Assembly (NCBI RefSeq): GCF_052115485.1 | Contig: NZ_JBFRGU010000005.1 | Coordinates: 124,001-188,000, forward strand | Length of the DNA: 64,000 nucleotides | Reading direction: 5' to 3' | Source of the DNA: Microvirga sp052115485 | GTDB taxonomy: Bacteria > Pseudomonadota > Alphaproteobacteria > Rhizobiales > Beijerinckiaceae | Shown: positions 1-8,427 of the stretch, piece by piece | How the letters are laid out: the number at the start of each line of letters is the position of its first letter | How positions within the stretch are numbered: position 1 is the stretch's first letter | The notes under the pieces: model-generated | Told to the model about the DNA's origin: nothing | What the model saw: the letters and a program-made list of their open reading frames with translations, nothing else | The model's database searches: none | Made by a program: the position numbers and the translations under genes

Positions 1-462
1 CACAGGCAGCGCATAAGACGCGCTCGTCACGGCCAGGCATGCCGCTGCGGCTTCGCGCCCCTTCACGTCGAAATGCGCCGTGAAGAAATCGCGATGCACA
101 TCGTGCTCGTGAAAATGCTGCGGCGTCAGCACCGCTGAGAGAACCGGAACGTCCGTTTCGAGCTGCACCTGCATGAGACCGGAAATCACCGCGTCGGCCA
201 CGAATTCGTGCCGATAGATTCCACCATCGACCACGAGGCCCGATGCGACGATGGCGCAATAGCGGCCGCTCTTCGCGAGCCTTTTGGCGAGGAGCGGAAT
301 CTCGAAGGCTCCCGGAACTTCATAGAGGTCGATGCTCACGCGGTTCACACCGCTCTCTCCCATCGCGGCGACAAAAGCATCGCGACAACGGTCGACGATC
401 TCCTTGTGCCAGGACGATTGAATGAAGGCGATTTTCTGCTGTTGATTTGTAAACTGATCCAC
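1..462 (-). CDS. ribH: 6,7-dimethyl-8-ribityllumazine synthase, type II (RibH2), 3' end cut by window
   Basis: Penultimate step of riboflavin synthesis: condenses the ribitylamino-uracil with dihydroxybutanone phosphate. The translation (about 154 residues visible) runs from VDQFTNQQQKIAFIQ through VPGAFEIPLLAKRLA, VVDGGIYRHEFVADAV and LETDVPVLSAVLTP to HFHEHDVHRDFF. This matches Brucella-type RibH2 (about 158 residues, decameric), so only the last few residues are missing. I chose the GTG at 460-462 because an AAGGAAG ribosome-binding site lies just upstream; no in-frame ATG is better placed. The gene is preceded by an FMN riboswitch, so it is likely shut down by FMN. No other rib gene is in the window, so this is a stand-alone lumazine synthase locus. 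The family call is sure; the RibH2 subtype is judged by residue similarity. Confidence 0.93.
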   Translation of the reverse strand, partial: MDQFTNQQQKIAFIQSSWHKEIVDRCRDAFVAAMGESGVNRVSIDLYEVPGAFEIPLLAKRLAKSGRYCAIVASGLVVDGGIYRHEFVADAVISGLMQVQLETDVPVLSAVLTPQHFHEHDVHRDFFTAHFDVKGREAAAACLAVTSASYALPV

Positions 463-550
463 GTTGGCTTCCTTTAAATTGGCCAGACCATGAATCAGGG
501 CATGCGGAAGCAGCGACACGCGCGCAAAAATGCGCGGCATCGCGACAACC

Positions 551-687
551 GATCTCTTTCATCCGGACTGTAACCGTCGGCTTCGGAATCACACCGAATC
601 TGCTGACCCCTCCATCGGAGAGCGCTCGCGGGCTTGAGGGCCGAGACCCTTTCACCGCCGGTGGGGACTTTCACCCCGCCCTGAGAT
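551..687 (-). promoter_or_regulatory. FMN riboswitch (RFN element) controlling ribH
   Basis: Read on the minus strand, the segment begins with GGGCGGGGTGAAAGTCCCC, continues with ACCGGCGGT and AGCCCGCGAGCG, then GGTCAGCAGATTCGGTG, and ends with ACAGTCCGGATGAAAGAGA. These are the conserved blocks of the RFN aptamer in the right order. It lies about 90 nt upstream of ribH. The intervening leader holds a small hairpin (CGCGCA/TGCGCG at 521-536) that could take part in the expression platform; there is no clear U-tract terminator, so control of translation initiation is possible. Confidence 0.96.
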
Positions 688-825
688 CATCACTCACCCG
701 ACGGGTGAGCCTTCCTAATTAAGGTCGCAGCGGAAGCTTTGGCAATGACGTAGGCTCGACCGAGCACTCCTCTCCACGAATCGCGGGCCTGCCCGAGTTT
801 CGCTTCAATAAGCGCAACGGAACCC

Positions 826-932
826 TCCTTCCCCTTGTGGGGAGGAGTTGGAGAGGGGTGCGGCGCGACACTGATTCAGTTAGCGCCAAACCCCCCACCC
901 TAACCCTCCCCACAAGGGGGGGAGGGGACCGG
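826..932. repeat. GC-rich inverted repeat between ribH riboswitch and miaB
   Basis: Two arms (CCTTCCCCTTGTGGGGAGG near 828 and its near complement CCTCCCCACAAGGGGGG near 905) flank a roughly 55-bp centre. The same cccctTGTGGGGagg core occurs in the MITE-like copies at 10.9, 47.9 and 59.0 kb and as a single arm near 18.75 kb, but the centre here is different, so it is a related or separate element. The rest of the gap 688-1030 shows no gene; it must hold the ribH and miaB promoters. Confidence 0.7.
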
Positions 933-1030
933 TAGCGCGTCGTTGATCCGCAGTACTATTCTCTTGCGGCCTCAAAAGGCTTAAAAGGACGTTTAATCGC
1001 CCCTCCAAACCACCGAACAGGCCCGCCCTC

Positions 1031-2389
1031 GTGAAAAAAGTCTTCGTCAAATCCTACGGCTGCCAGATGAATGTCTACGATGCCGAGCGCATGGCGGACG
1101 TGCTGGCGACCGAAGGCTATAGCGAAACCAAGGCCATGGAGGAGGCGGATCTTGTCATCCTCAACACCTGCCACATCCGCGAGAAGGCCGCCGACAAGGT
1201 CTATTCCGAACTCGGCCGCGTGCGCGAATTGAAAGAAGAGCGAGAGGCGCAAGGGTACGAGACCAAGATCGTGGTGGCGGGCTGCGTCGCGCAGGCCGAA
1301 GGTAAGGAGATTTTGCGCCGCCAATCCGCTGTCGACGTGGTTGTCGGCCCGCAGAACTATCATCGCCTGCCGGATCTTCTGAAGCGCGCGCGCTTAGCGC
1401 CCCTCGTCGACACGGAATTCCCCATCGAGGACAAGTTCGACCACCTGCCCATACCCTCGAAGGCCAAGATCCTGAGCCGGGGCGTGTCGGCGTTTCTCAC
1501 CATTCAGGAAGGCTGCGACAAGTTCTGCACCTTCTGCGTCGTGCCCTATACGCGCGGCGCGGAAGTGTCGCGCACCGTCAGCCGCATCGTGGACGAAGCC
1601 CTGCGCCTTGCCGATGCGGGCGTGCGCGAACTGACCCTGATCGGCCAGAACGTGAACGCCTATCATGGGGAAGGTCCGGACGGCTCCGTCTGGTCCCTGG
1701 GACGGCTGCTGCACCGGTTAGCCGAAATTCCTGGCATCGTACGCCTGCGCTATTCCACCAGTCATCCGCGCGACATGGACGAGGAGTTGATCGCGGCCCA
1801 TCGCGACCTACCGGCCCTGATGCCTTATCTTCACCTGCCGGTGCAGTCCGGGTCCGACCGTATTCTCGACCTCATGAACCGCAAGCACACGGGCGACGAG
1901 TACCGTCGCATTATCGAGCGCATGCGCCAGGCGCGACCCGATATCGCGCTGTCCTCCGACTTCATCGTGGGCTTCCCCGGCGAGACGGACCGGGATTTCG
2001 AGGACACCATGCGGCTTATCGCCGATATCGGCTTCGTCAGCGCGTTTTCCTTCAAATACAGCCCCCGCCCCGGCACGCCCGCGGCGGATCATGAGGAGCA
2101 GGTGCCCGAGCCTGTGAAGGCCGAGCGTCTCGCCCGGCTGCAAAACCTGTTGGAAACCCAACGACAGGCTTTCAATCTCGGAACCGTTGGCCAGACTCTG
2201 GACGTTCTTCTGGAGAAACCGGGCCGCCATCCGGGTCAGATCAACGGCAAAACTCCCTATCTGCAACCGGTGCAGATCGAGAGCGATGCCGCGGGGATCG
2301 GCGAGGTGGTGACGGTCCGAATCACCGGGAAGAGCACGAATAGCCTGTTTGGAGAATTGACCGGGACCCGCGGCCGCGAAGCCGCCTGA
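1031..2389 (+). CDS. miaB: tRNA-2-methylthio-N6-dimethylallyladenosine synthase MiaB
   Basis: Radical-SAM methylthiotransferase that turns i6A37 into ms2i6A37 in tRNAs reading UNN codons. The N-terminal UPF0004 domain carries the cluster-binding cysteines C11, C47 and C85. The radical-SAM CxxxCxxC motif is C162-C166-C169 (GCDKFCTFC), and a TRAM domain follows at the C-terminus (about residues 380-445). The length of 452 aa is normal. It starts at GTG 1031, directly before the conserved KKVFVKSYGCQMN; the ribosome-binding site is weak. phoH follows after 14 bp, as in many alphaproteobacteria, so the genes probably form one operon through lnt. Confidence 0.96.
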   Translation: MKKVFVKSYGCQMNVYDAERMADVLATEGYSETKAMEEADLVILNTCHIREKAADKVYSELGRVRELKEEREAQGYETKIVVAGCVAQAEGKEILRRQSAVDVVVGPQNYHRLPDLLKRARLAPLVDTEFPIEDKFDHLPIPSKAKILSRGVSAFLTIQEGCDKFCTFCVVPYTRGAEVSRTVSRIVDEALRLADAGVRELTLIGQNVNAYHGEGPDGSVWSLGRLLHRLAEIPGIVRLRYSTSHPRDMDEELIAAHRDLPALMPYLHLPVQSGSDRILDLMNRKHTGDEYRRIIERMRQARPDIALSSDFIVGFPGETDRDFEDTMRLIADIGFVSAFSFKYSPRPGTPAADHEEQVPEPVKAERLARLQNLLETQRQAFNLGTVGQTLDVLLEKPGRHPGQINGKTPYLQPVQIESDAAGIGEVVTVRITGKSTNSLFGELTGTRGREAA

Positions 2390-2403
2390 AAGGGAGACGT
2401 CAT

Positions 2404-3483
2404 TTGAGGCCAGCGGACAGCGTGACCGCACGAGCGCAAAAGGGTCGGAACACCACGAGCTTCCACCCCGGCGTAGACGAAGAGGCCGAAATCATCCTGA
2501 CCTTCGAAGACAACCGCCTTGCGGGGCTTGTTTTCGGCCAATACGACCAGAACCTCGCCCATCTCGAACGCCGTCTCGGGGTCGTGGCGGTCGCCACCGG
2601 CAACCGGGTCGGCCTGAAAGGATCGCCCGAATCGACCGAACAGGCGCGGCGGGTTTTGGAAAGCCTTTATGAACGGGCGCGCCAGAGCGCCATGTTGTCT
2701 CCCGGCGACGTGGACGGGGCCATTCAGGAGAGCACGCTCCAGGGCAATCTCTTCCCGACCGACGAGCCCAATATTCCCGGTCTCACCACTTTCGACCACA
2801 TCGCCACCCGCAAGCGCGGGCCGGTGCGCGCCCGCAACGCCGCGCAGAACACCTATATCAAGGCGCTCAAGCAGCATGAGCTGGTCTTCGCCGAAGGCCC
2901 GGCGGGGACAGGCAAGACGTGGCTCGCGGTCGGCTACGCCGTCTCGCTTCTCGAACAGGGCAAGGCCGAGCGGCTGATTCTCTCCCGCCCCGCCGTCGAG
3001 GCGGGCGAACGGCTCGGCTTCCTGCCCGGCGATATGCGCGAGAAGGTCGATCCTTACTTACGCCCGATCTACGACGCCCTCTACGACTTCATGGAAGCGC
3101 GCTTCGTCGACCGGGGCCTGCAGACCGGCATGATCGAAATCGCTCCGCTCGCCTTCATGCGCGGGCGCACGCTCACCAACGCGGTCGTCTTGCTCGACGA
3201 GGCACAGAACACCACTTCCATGCAGATGAAGATGTTTCTGACCCGCCTCGGCGAAGGCTCGCGCATGATCATCAACGGCGACCCGACCCAGATCGATCTT
3301 CCGCCCGGCCAGAAATCGGGCCTGATCGAGGCCGTCCGCATTCTGGACGGCGTCGAGGGAATCGGCCGGGTCACGTTCAAGGAGCAGGATGTGGTGCGCC
3401 ACGATCTGGTGCGCCGCATCGTGACGGCTTATGACGCAGCGCAACGCACAAACCAGGACGTTCAGGACCGCAGGCGTGATTGA
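2404..3483 (+). CDS. phoH: PhoH-like ATPase
   Basis: Cytoplasmic P-loop ATPase of the PhoH/YbeZ family, linked to ribosome and RNA metabolism through its neighbour YbeY. Walker A is GPAGTGKT at residues 165-172 and Walker B is VVLLDE near 261-266 in the AVVLLDEAQNTT block. The conserved GDPTQIDLP follows. 359 aa is usual for the family. Translation appears to start at TTG 2404, eight bases after an AGGGAG site; no better start lies in frame. The 3' end overlaps ybeY by eight bases, pointing to translational coupling. Confidence 0.93.
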   Translation: MRPADSVTARAQKGRNTTSFHPGVDEEAEIILTFEDNRLAGLVFGQYDQNLAHLERRLGVVAVATGNRVGLKGSPESTEQARRVLESLYERARQSAMLSPGDVDGAIQESTLQGNLFPTDEPNIPGLTTFDHIATRKRGPVRARNAAQNTYIKALKQHELVFAEGPAGTGKTWLAVGYAVSLLEQGKAERLILSRPAVEAGERLGFLPGDMREKVDPYLRPIYDALYDFMEARFVDRGLQTGMIEIAPLAFMRGRTLTNAVVLLDEAQNTTSMQMKMFLTRLGEGSRMIINGDPTQIDLPPGQKSGLIEAVRILDGVEGIGRVTFKEQDVVRHDLVRRIVTAYDAAQRTNQDVQDRRRD

Positions 3484-3952
3484 GTTCGACATCATGACGG
3501 AAGGGGGGGAATGGTCCCGCCTTCCCGACGCGGAGGCCTTGGCGGCCCGGGCCGGTGAGGCCGCGGCCGCCGTGGCCGACGAGGAGGCTGAGGATTTCGA
3601 GATCAGCCTTCTTCTGACGGATGATGCGCGAATCCAGGAGCTGAACCGCGATTTTCGCGGCAAGGACAAGCCCACCAACGTTCTGTCGTTTCCCGCTCCT
3701 GAGCCGCCTCAGCATTTTGGCCCTCGCCATCTCGGCGATATTGCCTTAGCTTATGAAACGTTGGTGCGGGAGGCCGAGGCGGAAGCCAAACCTCTTGCCC
3801 ATCATTATGCCCATTTGATCGTCCATGGTGTCCTGCATCTTCTCGGCTATGACCATGAGGTCGAGGAGGACGCGGAGATTATGGAAGCCCTGGAGGTAAA
3901 GGCGTTGGCCACACTCGGCATCGACGATCCTTACCGTGATATGGCAGCTTGA
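3476..3952 (+). CDS. ybeY: Endoribonuclease YbeY (rRNA maturation factor)
   Basis: Zinc-dependent RNase acting in 16S rRNA 3'-end maturation and ribosome quality control. The signature HGVLHLLGYDH supplies the three metal-binding histidines (about H117, H121 and H127). I prefer GTG 3476, which overlaps the phoH stop as GTGATTGA and has AGGA eight bases upstream; this gives 158 aa and an N-terminus of MIEFDIMTEGGEW. An ATG at 3431 would add 15 residues inside phoH. It sits between phoH and corC, the classic ybeZ-ybeY-ybeX order. Confidence 0.94.
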   Translation: MIEFDIMTEGGEWSRLPDAEALAARAGEAAAAVADEEAEDFEISLLLTDDARIQELNRDFRGKDKPTNVLSFPAPEPPQHFGPRHLGDIALAYETLVREAEAEAKPLAHHYAHLIVHGVLHLLGYDHEVEEDAEIMEALEVKALATLGIDDPYRDMAA

Positions 3953-3983
3953 ACGCGAACCGTTCGGCTGAAATTCAAACACA

Positions 3984-5048
3984 ATGAATGACGATCGAAG
4001 TCGCAACGAACGCCCCCTCCGGTCCACGCCGGAGACGGAGGGTGTTCGCGACCATTGGTATGACCGTTTCCTCACCCTGCTCGGCCTGAAACAACGCGAA
4101 TCCATCCGGCACGATCTGGAAGACGTGCTGTCGGAGGTGGTCGAGGACACGGATTTCTCGCCCCAGGAACGGGCGATGCTCAAAAACGTGCTCGGCTTCC
4201 ACCGCCTGCGCGTCGACGACGTGATGGTGCCGCGCGCGGACATCGTGGCCGTGGCTGCCGAGACGAATCTCGGCGAGTTGCTCAACCTGTTCCGCACGGC
4301 GGGCCATTCCCGCCTGCCGGTCTATGGGGAAACCCTCGACGACCCCAGGGGCATGATCCACATTCGGGATTTTCTGGATTATCTCGCCGCGCGCTCCGAT
4401 GCCCGGCCGAGCCGCCGTCGCCCTAAGACCGGCGACGAAAATGTGGCCGCGGCCCCGAGCCTGATCCGGGTCGATCTGTCCATGACGCTCTCGGCGGCGC
4501 AGATCCTGCGCCCGGTCCTGTTCGTGCCGCGCTCCATGCCGGCCCTCGACCTTCTGGTGCGGATGCAGGCGACGCGCACGCACATGGCGCTCGTGATCGA
4601 CGAATATGGCGGCACCGACGGCCTGGTTTCCATCGAGGATCTCGTGGAGATGGTGGTCGGCGATATCGAGGACGAGCACGACGACGCCACGACGCTCACC
4701 ATCATGGCGAGTGCGGACGGCACCTTCATCGCCGATGCCCGCGCGAGCCTCGACGAAGTCAAGGAAGCGCTCGGCATCGATCTGACCGACGAAGAAGATG
4801 CCGAGGATATCGACACCATCGGCGGCTTCATTGCGACCCTGGCGGGACGCGTGCCCTTGCGCGGCGAATTGATCGCGGGTCCGGGCCACCTCGAATTCGA
4901 GGTGCTGGACGCCGATCCGCGCCGCCTGAAGCGGGTGCGAATCCATCGCCGGGACGCGGAAACGCCCAACGGCAACGGGAATGACACGCCCCCTCTTCTG
5001 CCGCCTCCGGCGAATGGGTCTCCTCCGGAAAGCAAAGCGGCCGAATGA
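3984..5048 (+). CDS. corC: CorC/HlyC-family CBS-domain protein (YbeX-like)
   Basis: A 354-aa soluble protein with two CBS domains (about residues 70-200, motif VDDVMVPRADIVAV and later MALVIDEYGGTDGLVSIEDLVE) followed by the CorC_HlyC transporter-associated domain (about 240-315, ending in the GHLEFEVLDADPRRLKRVRI region). The C-terminal 40 residues are a low-complexity Pro/Asn tail. Family members have been tied to magnesium/cobalt efflux and, for YbeX, to ribosome metabolism; the adjacency to ybeY favours the second. Its stop overlaps the lnt start (ATGA), so the two are coupled. Confidence 0.9.
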   Translation: MNDDRSRNERPLRSTPETEGVRDHWYDRFLTLLGLKQRESIRHDLEDVLSEVVEDTDFSPQERAMLKNVLGFHRLRVDDVMVPRADIVAVAAETNLGELLNLFRTAGHSRLPVYGETLDDPRGMIHIRDFLDYLAARSDARPSRRRPKTGDENVAAAPSLIRVDLSMTLSAAQILRPVLFVPRSMPALDLLVRMQATRTHMALVIDEYGGTDGLVSIEDLVEMVVGDIEDEHDDATTLTIMASADGTFIADARASLDEVKEALGIDLTDEEDAEDIDTIGGFIATLAGRVPLRGELIAGPGHLEFEVLDADPRRLKRVRIHRRDAETPNGNGNDTPPLLPPPANGSPPESKAAE

Positions 5049-6649
5049 CGAACCTTGTCGACCACGTCGTCCGTTTGAACGGATGGCGTCGATGGCTCTC
5101 GGCCTTCGCTGCGGGCGCCATCGGCGCCCTCGCCATGCCGCCCTTCGGGTTTTTGCCCGCCCTTTTTCTTTCTCTGACCCCAGCCATCTGGTTGCTCGAC
5201 GGCTGCGGGGACGTCAAAACAGCCTTTGATCGGAAGGCCCTCCGGGCGGCCGCCGTAACCGGCTGGTTCTGGGGATTCGGCTATTTCGTGGCTGGGCTCT
5301 GGTGGCTCGGGGCCGCCTTTCTGGTTGAAGCGGACCAATTCGCCTGGGCCATGCCCTTCGGTGTGCTCGGCTTGCCTGCCCTTCTCGCTTTCTTCACCGC
5401 CTTCGGTTTTGCTCTCGCGCGCCTGATCTGGACCAAGGACGGCACCCGTATCCTCGCTTTCGCCTTCGGGCTGACAGTGTGCGAATGGCTGCGCGGCCAT
5501 CTCTTCACGGGCTTTCCCTGGAACAACCTCGGCATGGCGCTCGGCCAGAATCTCTGGCTCATGCAAAGCGCCTCCCTCGTCGGATTGTATGGTCTGACGA
5601 TCCTCGCAACGCTCATCGGCGCAGCTCCCGCGACCCTCTGGACCGGCCGGACGCCGCGCGCCCGCTGGCTTTCCCCGATCCTGGCAGCAATCGTTCTTGG
5701 GACCATGGCCGTTTTCGGAGCGCTACGGGTTCCCGCCGCCCCCCTGCCGACGGTCCCGAACGTCAATCTCCGCATCATGCAGCCGAATCTGCCTCAGGAT
5801 GCGAAGTTCAACCCGCGCAATCGCGAGGCGATCATGCGGCGTTATCTCGCCTTTAGCGCCGGGCGGGGAAGCGATGGACAGAGCCTGGCGGACGCGACCC
5901 ATCTGATCTGGCCCGAATCGGCGTTCCCTTTCCTGCTCCATCGGGATCCCGAATCGCTGATGCAAATTGCCGCACTCCTGAGGCCGGGCTCCGTCCTCAT
6001 CACAGGCGCGGCGCGGATGGACGATCCTTTGCCGGGGGAAGCCGTTGGGAAGTTTTTCAACAGCATTCAGGTGATCGGGAGTCAGGGCACGATCCTTGGC
6101 GTTTACGACAAAGTACACCTTGTTCCGTTCGGAGAATATGTTCCTCAATTTCTGGACCGACTGATCCAGATGGTGGGTCTCCGGCAATTCGTTCACGTCC
6201 CGGGCGGCTTCGAATCGAGCACGCAACGAGGCGTTTTAAACGTTCCGGGCCTTCCTGCCGTCGCGGCCACGATTTGTTACGAAGCAATCTTTCCTGGCGA
6301 GATTCTGCCCGACGGGCCGCGTCCGGATGTGATTTTGAACGTCACTAATGACGCGTGGTTCGGCATAACGCCAGGTCCTCATCAGCATTTCGCGCAGGCA
6401 CGGCTACGTGCCGTAGAGGAAGGTATTCCTCTTGTTCGTGCAGCGAACACTGGGATCTCAGCCGTAGTAGATCCTTATGGTCGGGTCGTAAAAAGTTTAC
6501 CTTTGGGCGCTGAAGGGATACTTGACGCGCAATTGCCTCTTGCAATTACCCCACCTGTTTATAGAGGGTACAACCTGCTGATTTTAACTGCTACGCTTGT
6601 GATCTGCTGCATCGTTCCGGTCTTACGGCGTCGGCGGCGGAATTTCTGA
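5045..6649 (+). CDS. lnt: Apolipoprotein N-acyltransferase Lnt
   Basis: Inner-membrane enzyme that adds the third acyl chain to lipoproteins. The N-terminal half has six or more hydrophobic segments (residues about 15-230). The periplasmic nitrilase-like domain carries the catalytic triad Glu291 (WPESAF), Lys356 (YDKVHLVPFGEYVP) and Cys411 (TICYEAIFP). A final membrane helix precedes the RRRRR end. 534 aa is typical. In Sinorhizobium the orthologue was named actA and is followed by phrR, the same order as here. Confidence 0.95.
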   Translation: MTNLVDHVVRLNGWRRWLSAFAAGAIGALAMPPFGFLPALFLSLTPAIWLLDGCGDVKTAFDRKALRAAAVTGWFWGFGYFVAGLWWLGAAFLVEADQFAWAMPFGVLGLPALLAFFTAFGFALARLIWTKDGTRILAFAFGLTVCEWLRGHLFTGFPWNNLGMALGQNLWLMQSASLVGLYGLTILATLIGAAPATLWTGRTPRARWLSPILAAIVLGTMAVFGALRVPAAPLPTVPNVNLRIMQPNLPQDAKFNPRNREAIMRRYLAFSAGRGSDGQSLADATHLIWPESAFPFLLHRDPESLMQIAALLRPGSVLITGAARMDDPLPGEAVGKFFNSIQVIGSQGTILGVYDKVHLVPFGEYVPQFLDRLIQMVGLRQFVHVPGGFESSTQRGVLNVPGLPAVAATICYEAIFPGEILPDGPRPDVILNVTNDAWFGITPGPHQHFAQARLRAVEEGIPLVRAANTGISAVVDPYGRVVKSLPLGAEGILDAQLPLAITPPVYRGYNLLILTATLVICCIVPVLRRRRRNF

Positions 6650-6666
6650 CAACTTTCGGGTATCAA

Positions 6667-6689
6667 CCCGGACACCGAATGGTGCCGGG
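6667..6689 (+). other. Hairpin between lnt and the PhrR-like regulator
   Basis: CCCGG-a-CACC, loop GAAT, GGTG-CCGGG forms a nine-pair stem with one bulged base. No T-run follows, so it is not a standard intrinsic terminator. It sits 22 bp before the next start codon, in its leader. Confidence 0.5.
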
Positions 6690-6710
6690 TCTGGGGGAGA
6701 AGCTTAGACC

Positions 6711-7121
6711 ATGAAGAAATCGACCAGCACGATCGACAAGGAAATCGGCAGCCGCGTTCGCATGCGCCGTATGTCAATCGGCATGAGCCAGGAAAAGCTC
6801 GGCGAAATGTTGGGTTTAACGTTTCAGCAGGTCCAAAAATACGAAAAAGGCACCAATCGGATCAGCGTCGGTCGCCTCGTCGACATCGCCATGATCCTCG
6901 GGGTGGAAATTCCCTTTTTCTTTGACGGCGTGCGCAGTGGCCGCGGCAATCCCGGTTTCGCGGAGGACGCCTCCCCGTCCTACGCCTCCGAGGTCATGTC
7001 GACCCCTGAAGGTCTGCATCTGATCCGGACCTTCGCCTCCATCAAGAACGCCAAGGTTCGCAAGAGCATCGTACAACTCGTCACGGTGCTGGCCGATTCC
7101 CCCGAGGCGTCGGAAGCCTAA
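6711..7121 (+). CDS. phrR: XRE-family regulator of the PhrR/PraR type
   Basis: 136-aa DNA-binding protein with a Cro/CI helix-turn-helix at residues about 14-68 (RMRRMSIGMSQEKLGEML, then TFQQVQKYEKGTNRIS). The C-terminal half (residues 85-136) is the helical tail seen in rhizobial PhrR/PraR and related proteins. Those act in acid response, biofilm or quorum-sensing control; the target here is unknown. The position between lnt and metK matches the rhizobial arrangement and supports orthology. A 14-bp palindrome lies just after its stop codon, in the metK leader. Confidence 0.85.
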   Translation: MKKSTSTIDKEIGSRVRMRRMSIGMSQEKLGEMLGLTFQQVQKYEKGTNRISVGRLVDIAMILGVEIPFFFDGVRSGRGNPGFAEDASPSYASEVMSTPEGLHLIRTFASIKNAKVRKSIVQLVTVLADSPEASEA

Positions 7122-7136
7122 AGAGCGTTCGGCATA

Positions 7137-7150
7137 ACGAACGCGTTCGT
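7137..7150. promoter_or_regulatory. Perfect 14-bp palindrome in the metK leader
   Basis: ACGAACGCGTTCGT is self-complementary over its whole length and lies 15 bp after the regulator stop codon and 93 bp before metK. It could be an operator or the stem of a small RNA hairpin. I recognised no known SAM riboswitch class in the 121-nt leader 7122-7242. Confidence 0.4.
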
Positions 7151-7242
7151 CGATTTCCTTGACCTTTTCCGGTATCTGCGGCATGAGCGAAGCTCCCGTT
7201 GCGCCCAGAGGCGTGCCCTTATTCCATTCAAGGACTTTCATC

Positions 7243-8421
7243 GTGCGTCGTTCGAGCTATCTTTTCACGAGCGAATCCGTCTCCGAGGGACACCCGGATA
7301 AGGTTTGCGACCGTATTTCCGATACCGTCGTCGACGCTTATCTGGCGGCGCTTCCCGAGGCCCGCGTGGCCTGCGAAACCCTGGCGACCACGAATCGCGT
7401 GGTCATCGCGGGCGAGGTTCGCGGCCCTTCCTCGATCACACACGACAAGATCGTCGAACTGACCCGCGAAGCCATCAAGGACATCGGCTACGAGCAGGAC
7501 GGCTTCCACTGGAAGACCGCCGACGTGGCGGTGCACCTGCATGCGCAATCCGCCGACATCGCCCAGGGCGTTGATGCGGCCGGCAACAAGGACGAAGGCG
7601 CCGGCGACCAGGGCATCATGTTCGGCTATGCCTGCAACGAGACGCCGGAGCTGATGCCCGCGCCGATCTATTACGCCCACAAGATCCTCCAGAACCTCAC
7701 CACCGCCCGCAAGGCCAAGGAAAACGGCGCCGCCCTTCTGGGCCCGGACGCCAAGAGCCAGGTCACGGTGCGCTACGAGAACGGCAAGCCCGTCGCGGCA
7801 ACCCAGATCGTGCTCTCGACGCAGCACCTCGACGAGAACCTCTCGTCCGAGGACGTGCGCACCATCGTCGAACCCTATATTCGCAAGACGCTTCCCGCCG
7901 GCTGGGTCACCGGCGAGACGGTCTGGCACGTGAATCCGACCGGCAAGTTCGTGATCGGCGGCCCCGATGGCGATTGCGGCCTCACCGGCCGTAAGATCAT
8001 CGTGGACACCTACGGCGGCGCGGCTCCGCACGGCGGCGGCGCGTTCTCCGGCAAGGACCCGACCAAGGTCGACCGTTCGGCCGCTTACGCCGCCCGTTAT
8101 CTTGCCAAGAACGTGGTCGCGGCCGGTCTCGCCGACCGTTGCACCCTGCAGCTTTCCTACGCCATCGGCGTGGCAAAGCCCTTGTCGATCTATGCCGATC
8201 TGCACGGCACCGGCAATGTCGACGAGGGCAAGCTCGAAGCGTTTCTCAGGGATGCGATGGACTTGTCGCCGCGCGGCATTCGCACGCATCTGTCGCTCAA
8301 CAAGCCGATTTACGCCCGCACCTCGGCTTATGGCCATTTCGGCCGCGCCCCCGAGGCCGATGGCGGCTTCTCGTGGGAGCGTACCGACCTCGTCGACACC
8401 TTGAAGTCGGCTCTGGCCTAA
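7243..8421 (+). CDS. metK: S-adenosylmethionine synthase MetK
   Basis: Makes SAM from methionine and ATP. The translation shows SYLFTSESVSEGHPDK at the N-terminus, GAGDQGIMFGYA, FVIGGPDGDCGLTGRKI and the phosphate-binding GGGAFSGKDPTKVDRS. I chose GTG 7243, eight bases after AAGGA, which places the conserved motif at residue 5 and gives 392 aa; an upstream ATG at 7159 would add an unconserved 28-residue stretch. trmB, which uses SAM, begins six bases after the stop and is probably co-transcribed. Confidence 0.96.
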   Translation: MRRSSYLFTSESVSEGHPDKVCDRISDTVVDAYLAALPEARVACETLATTNRVVIAGEVRGPSSITHDKIVELTREAIKDIGYEQDGFHWKTADVAVHLHAQSADIAQGVDAAGNKDEGAGDQGIMFGYACNETPELMPAPIYYAHKILQNLTTARKAKENGAALLGPDAKSQVTVRYENGKPVAATQIVLSTQHLDENLSSEDVRTIVEPYIRKTLPAGWVTGETVWHVNPTGKFVIGGPDGDCGLTGRKIIVDTYGGAAPHGGGAFSGKDPTKVDRSAAYAARYLAKNVVAAGLADRCTLQLSYAIGVAKPLSIYADLHGTGNVDEGKLEAFLRDAMDLSPRGIRTHLSLNKPIYARTSAYGHFGRAPEADGGFSWERTDLVDTLKSALA

Positions 8422-8427
8422 ATCGCA

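Noticed and set aside
7122..7242. SAM-II or other SAM riboswitch before metK
   Set aside because: None of the conserved blocks could be recognised.
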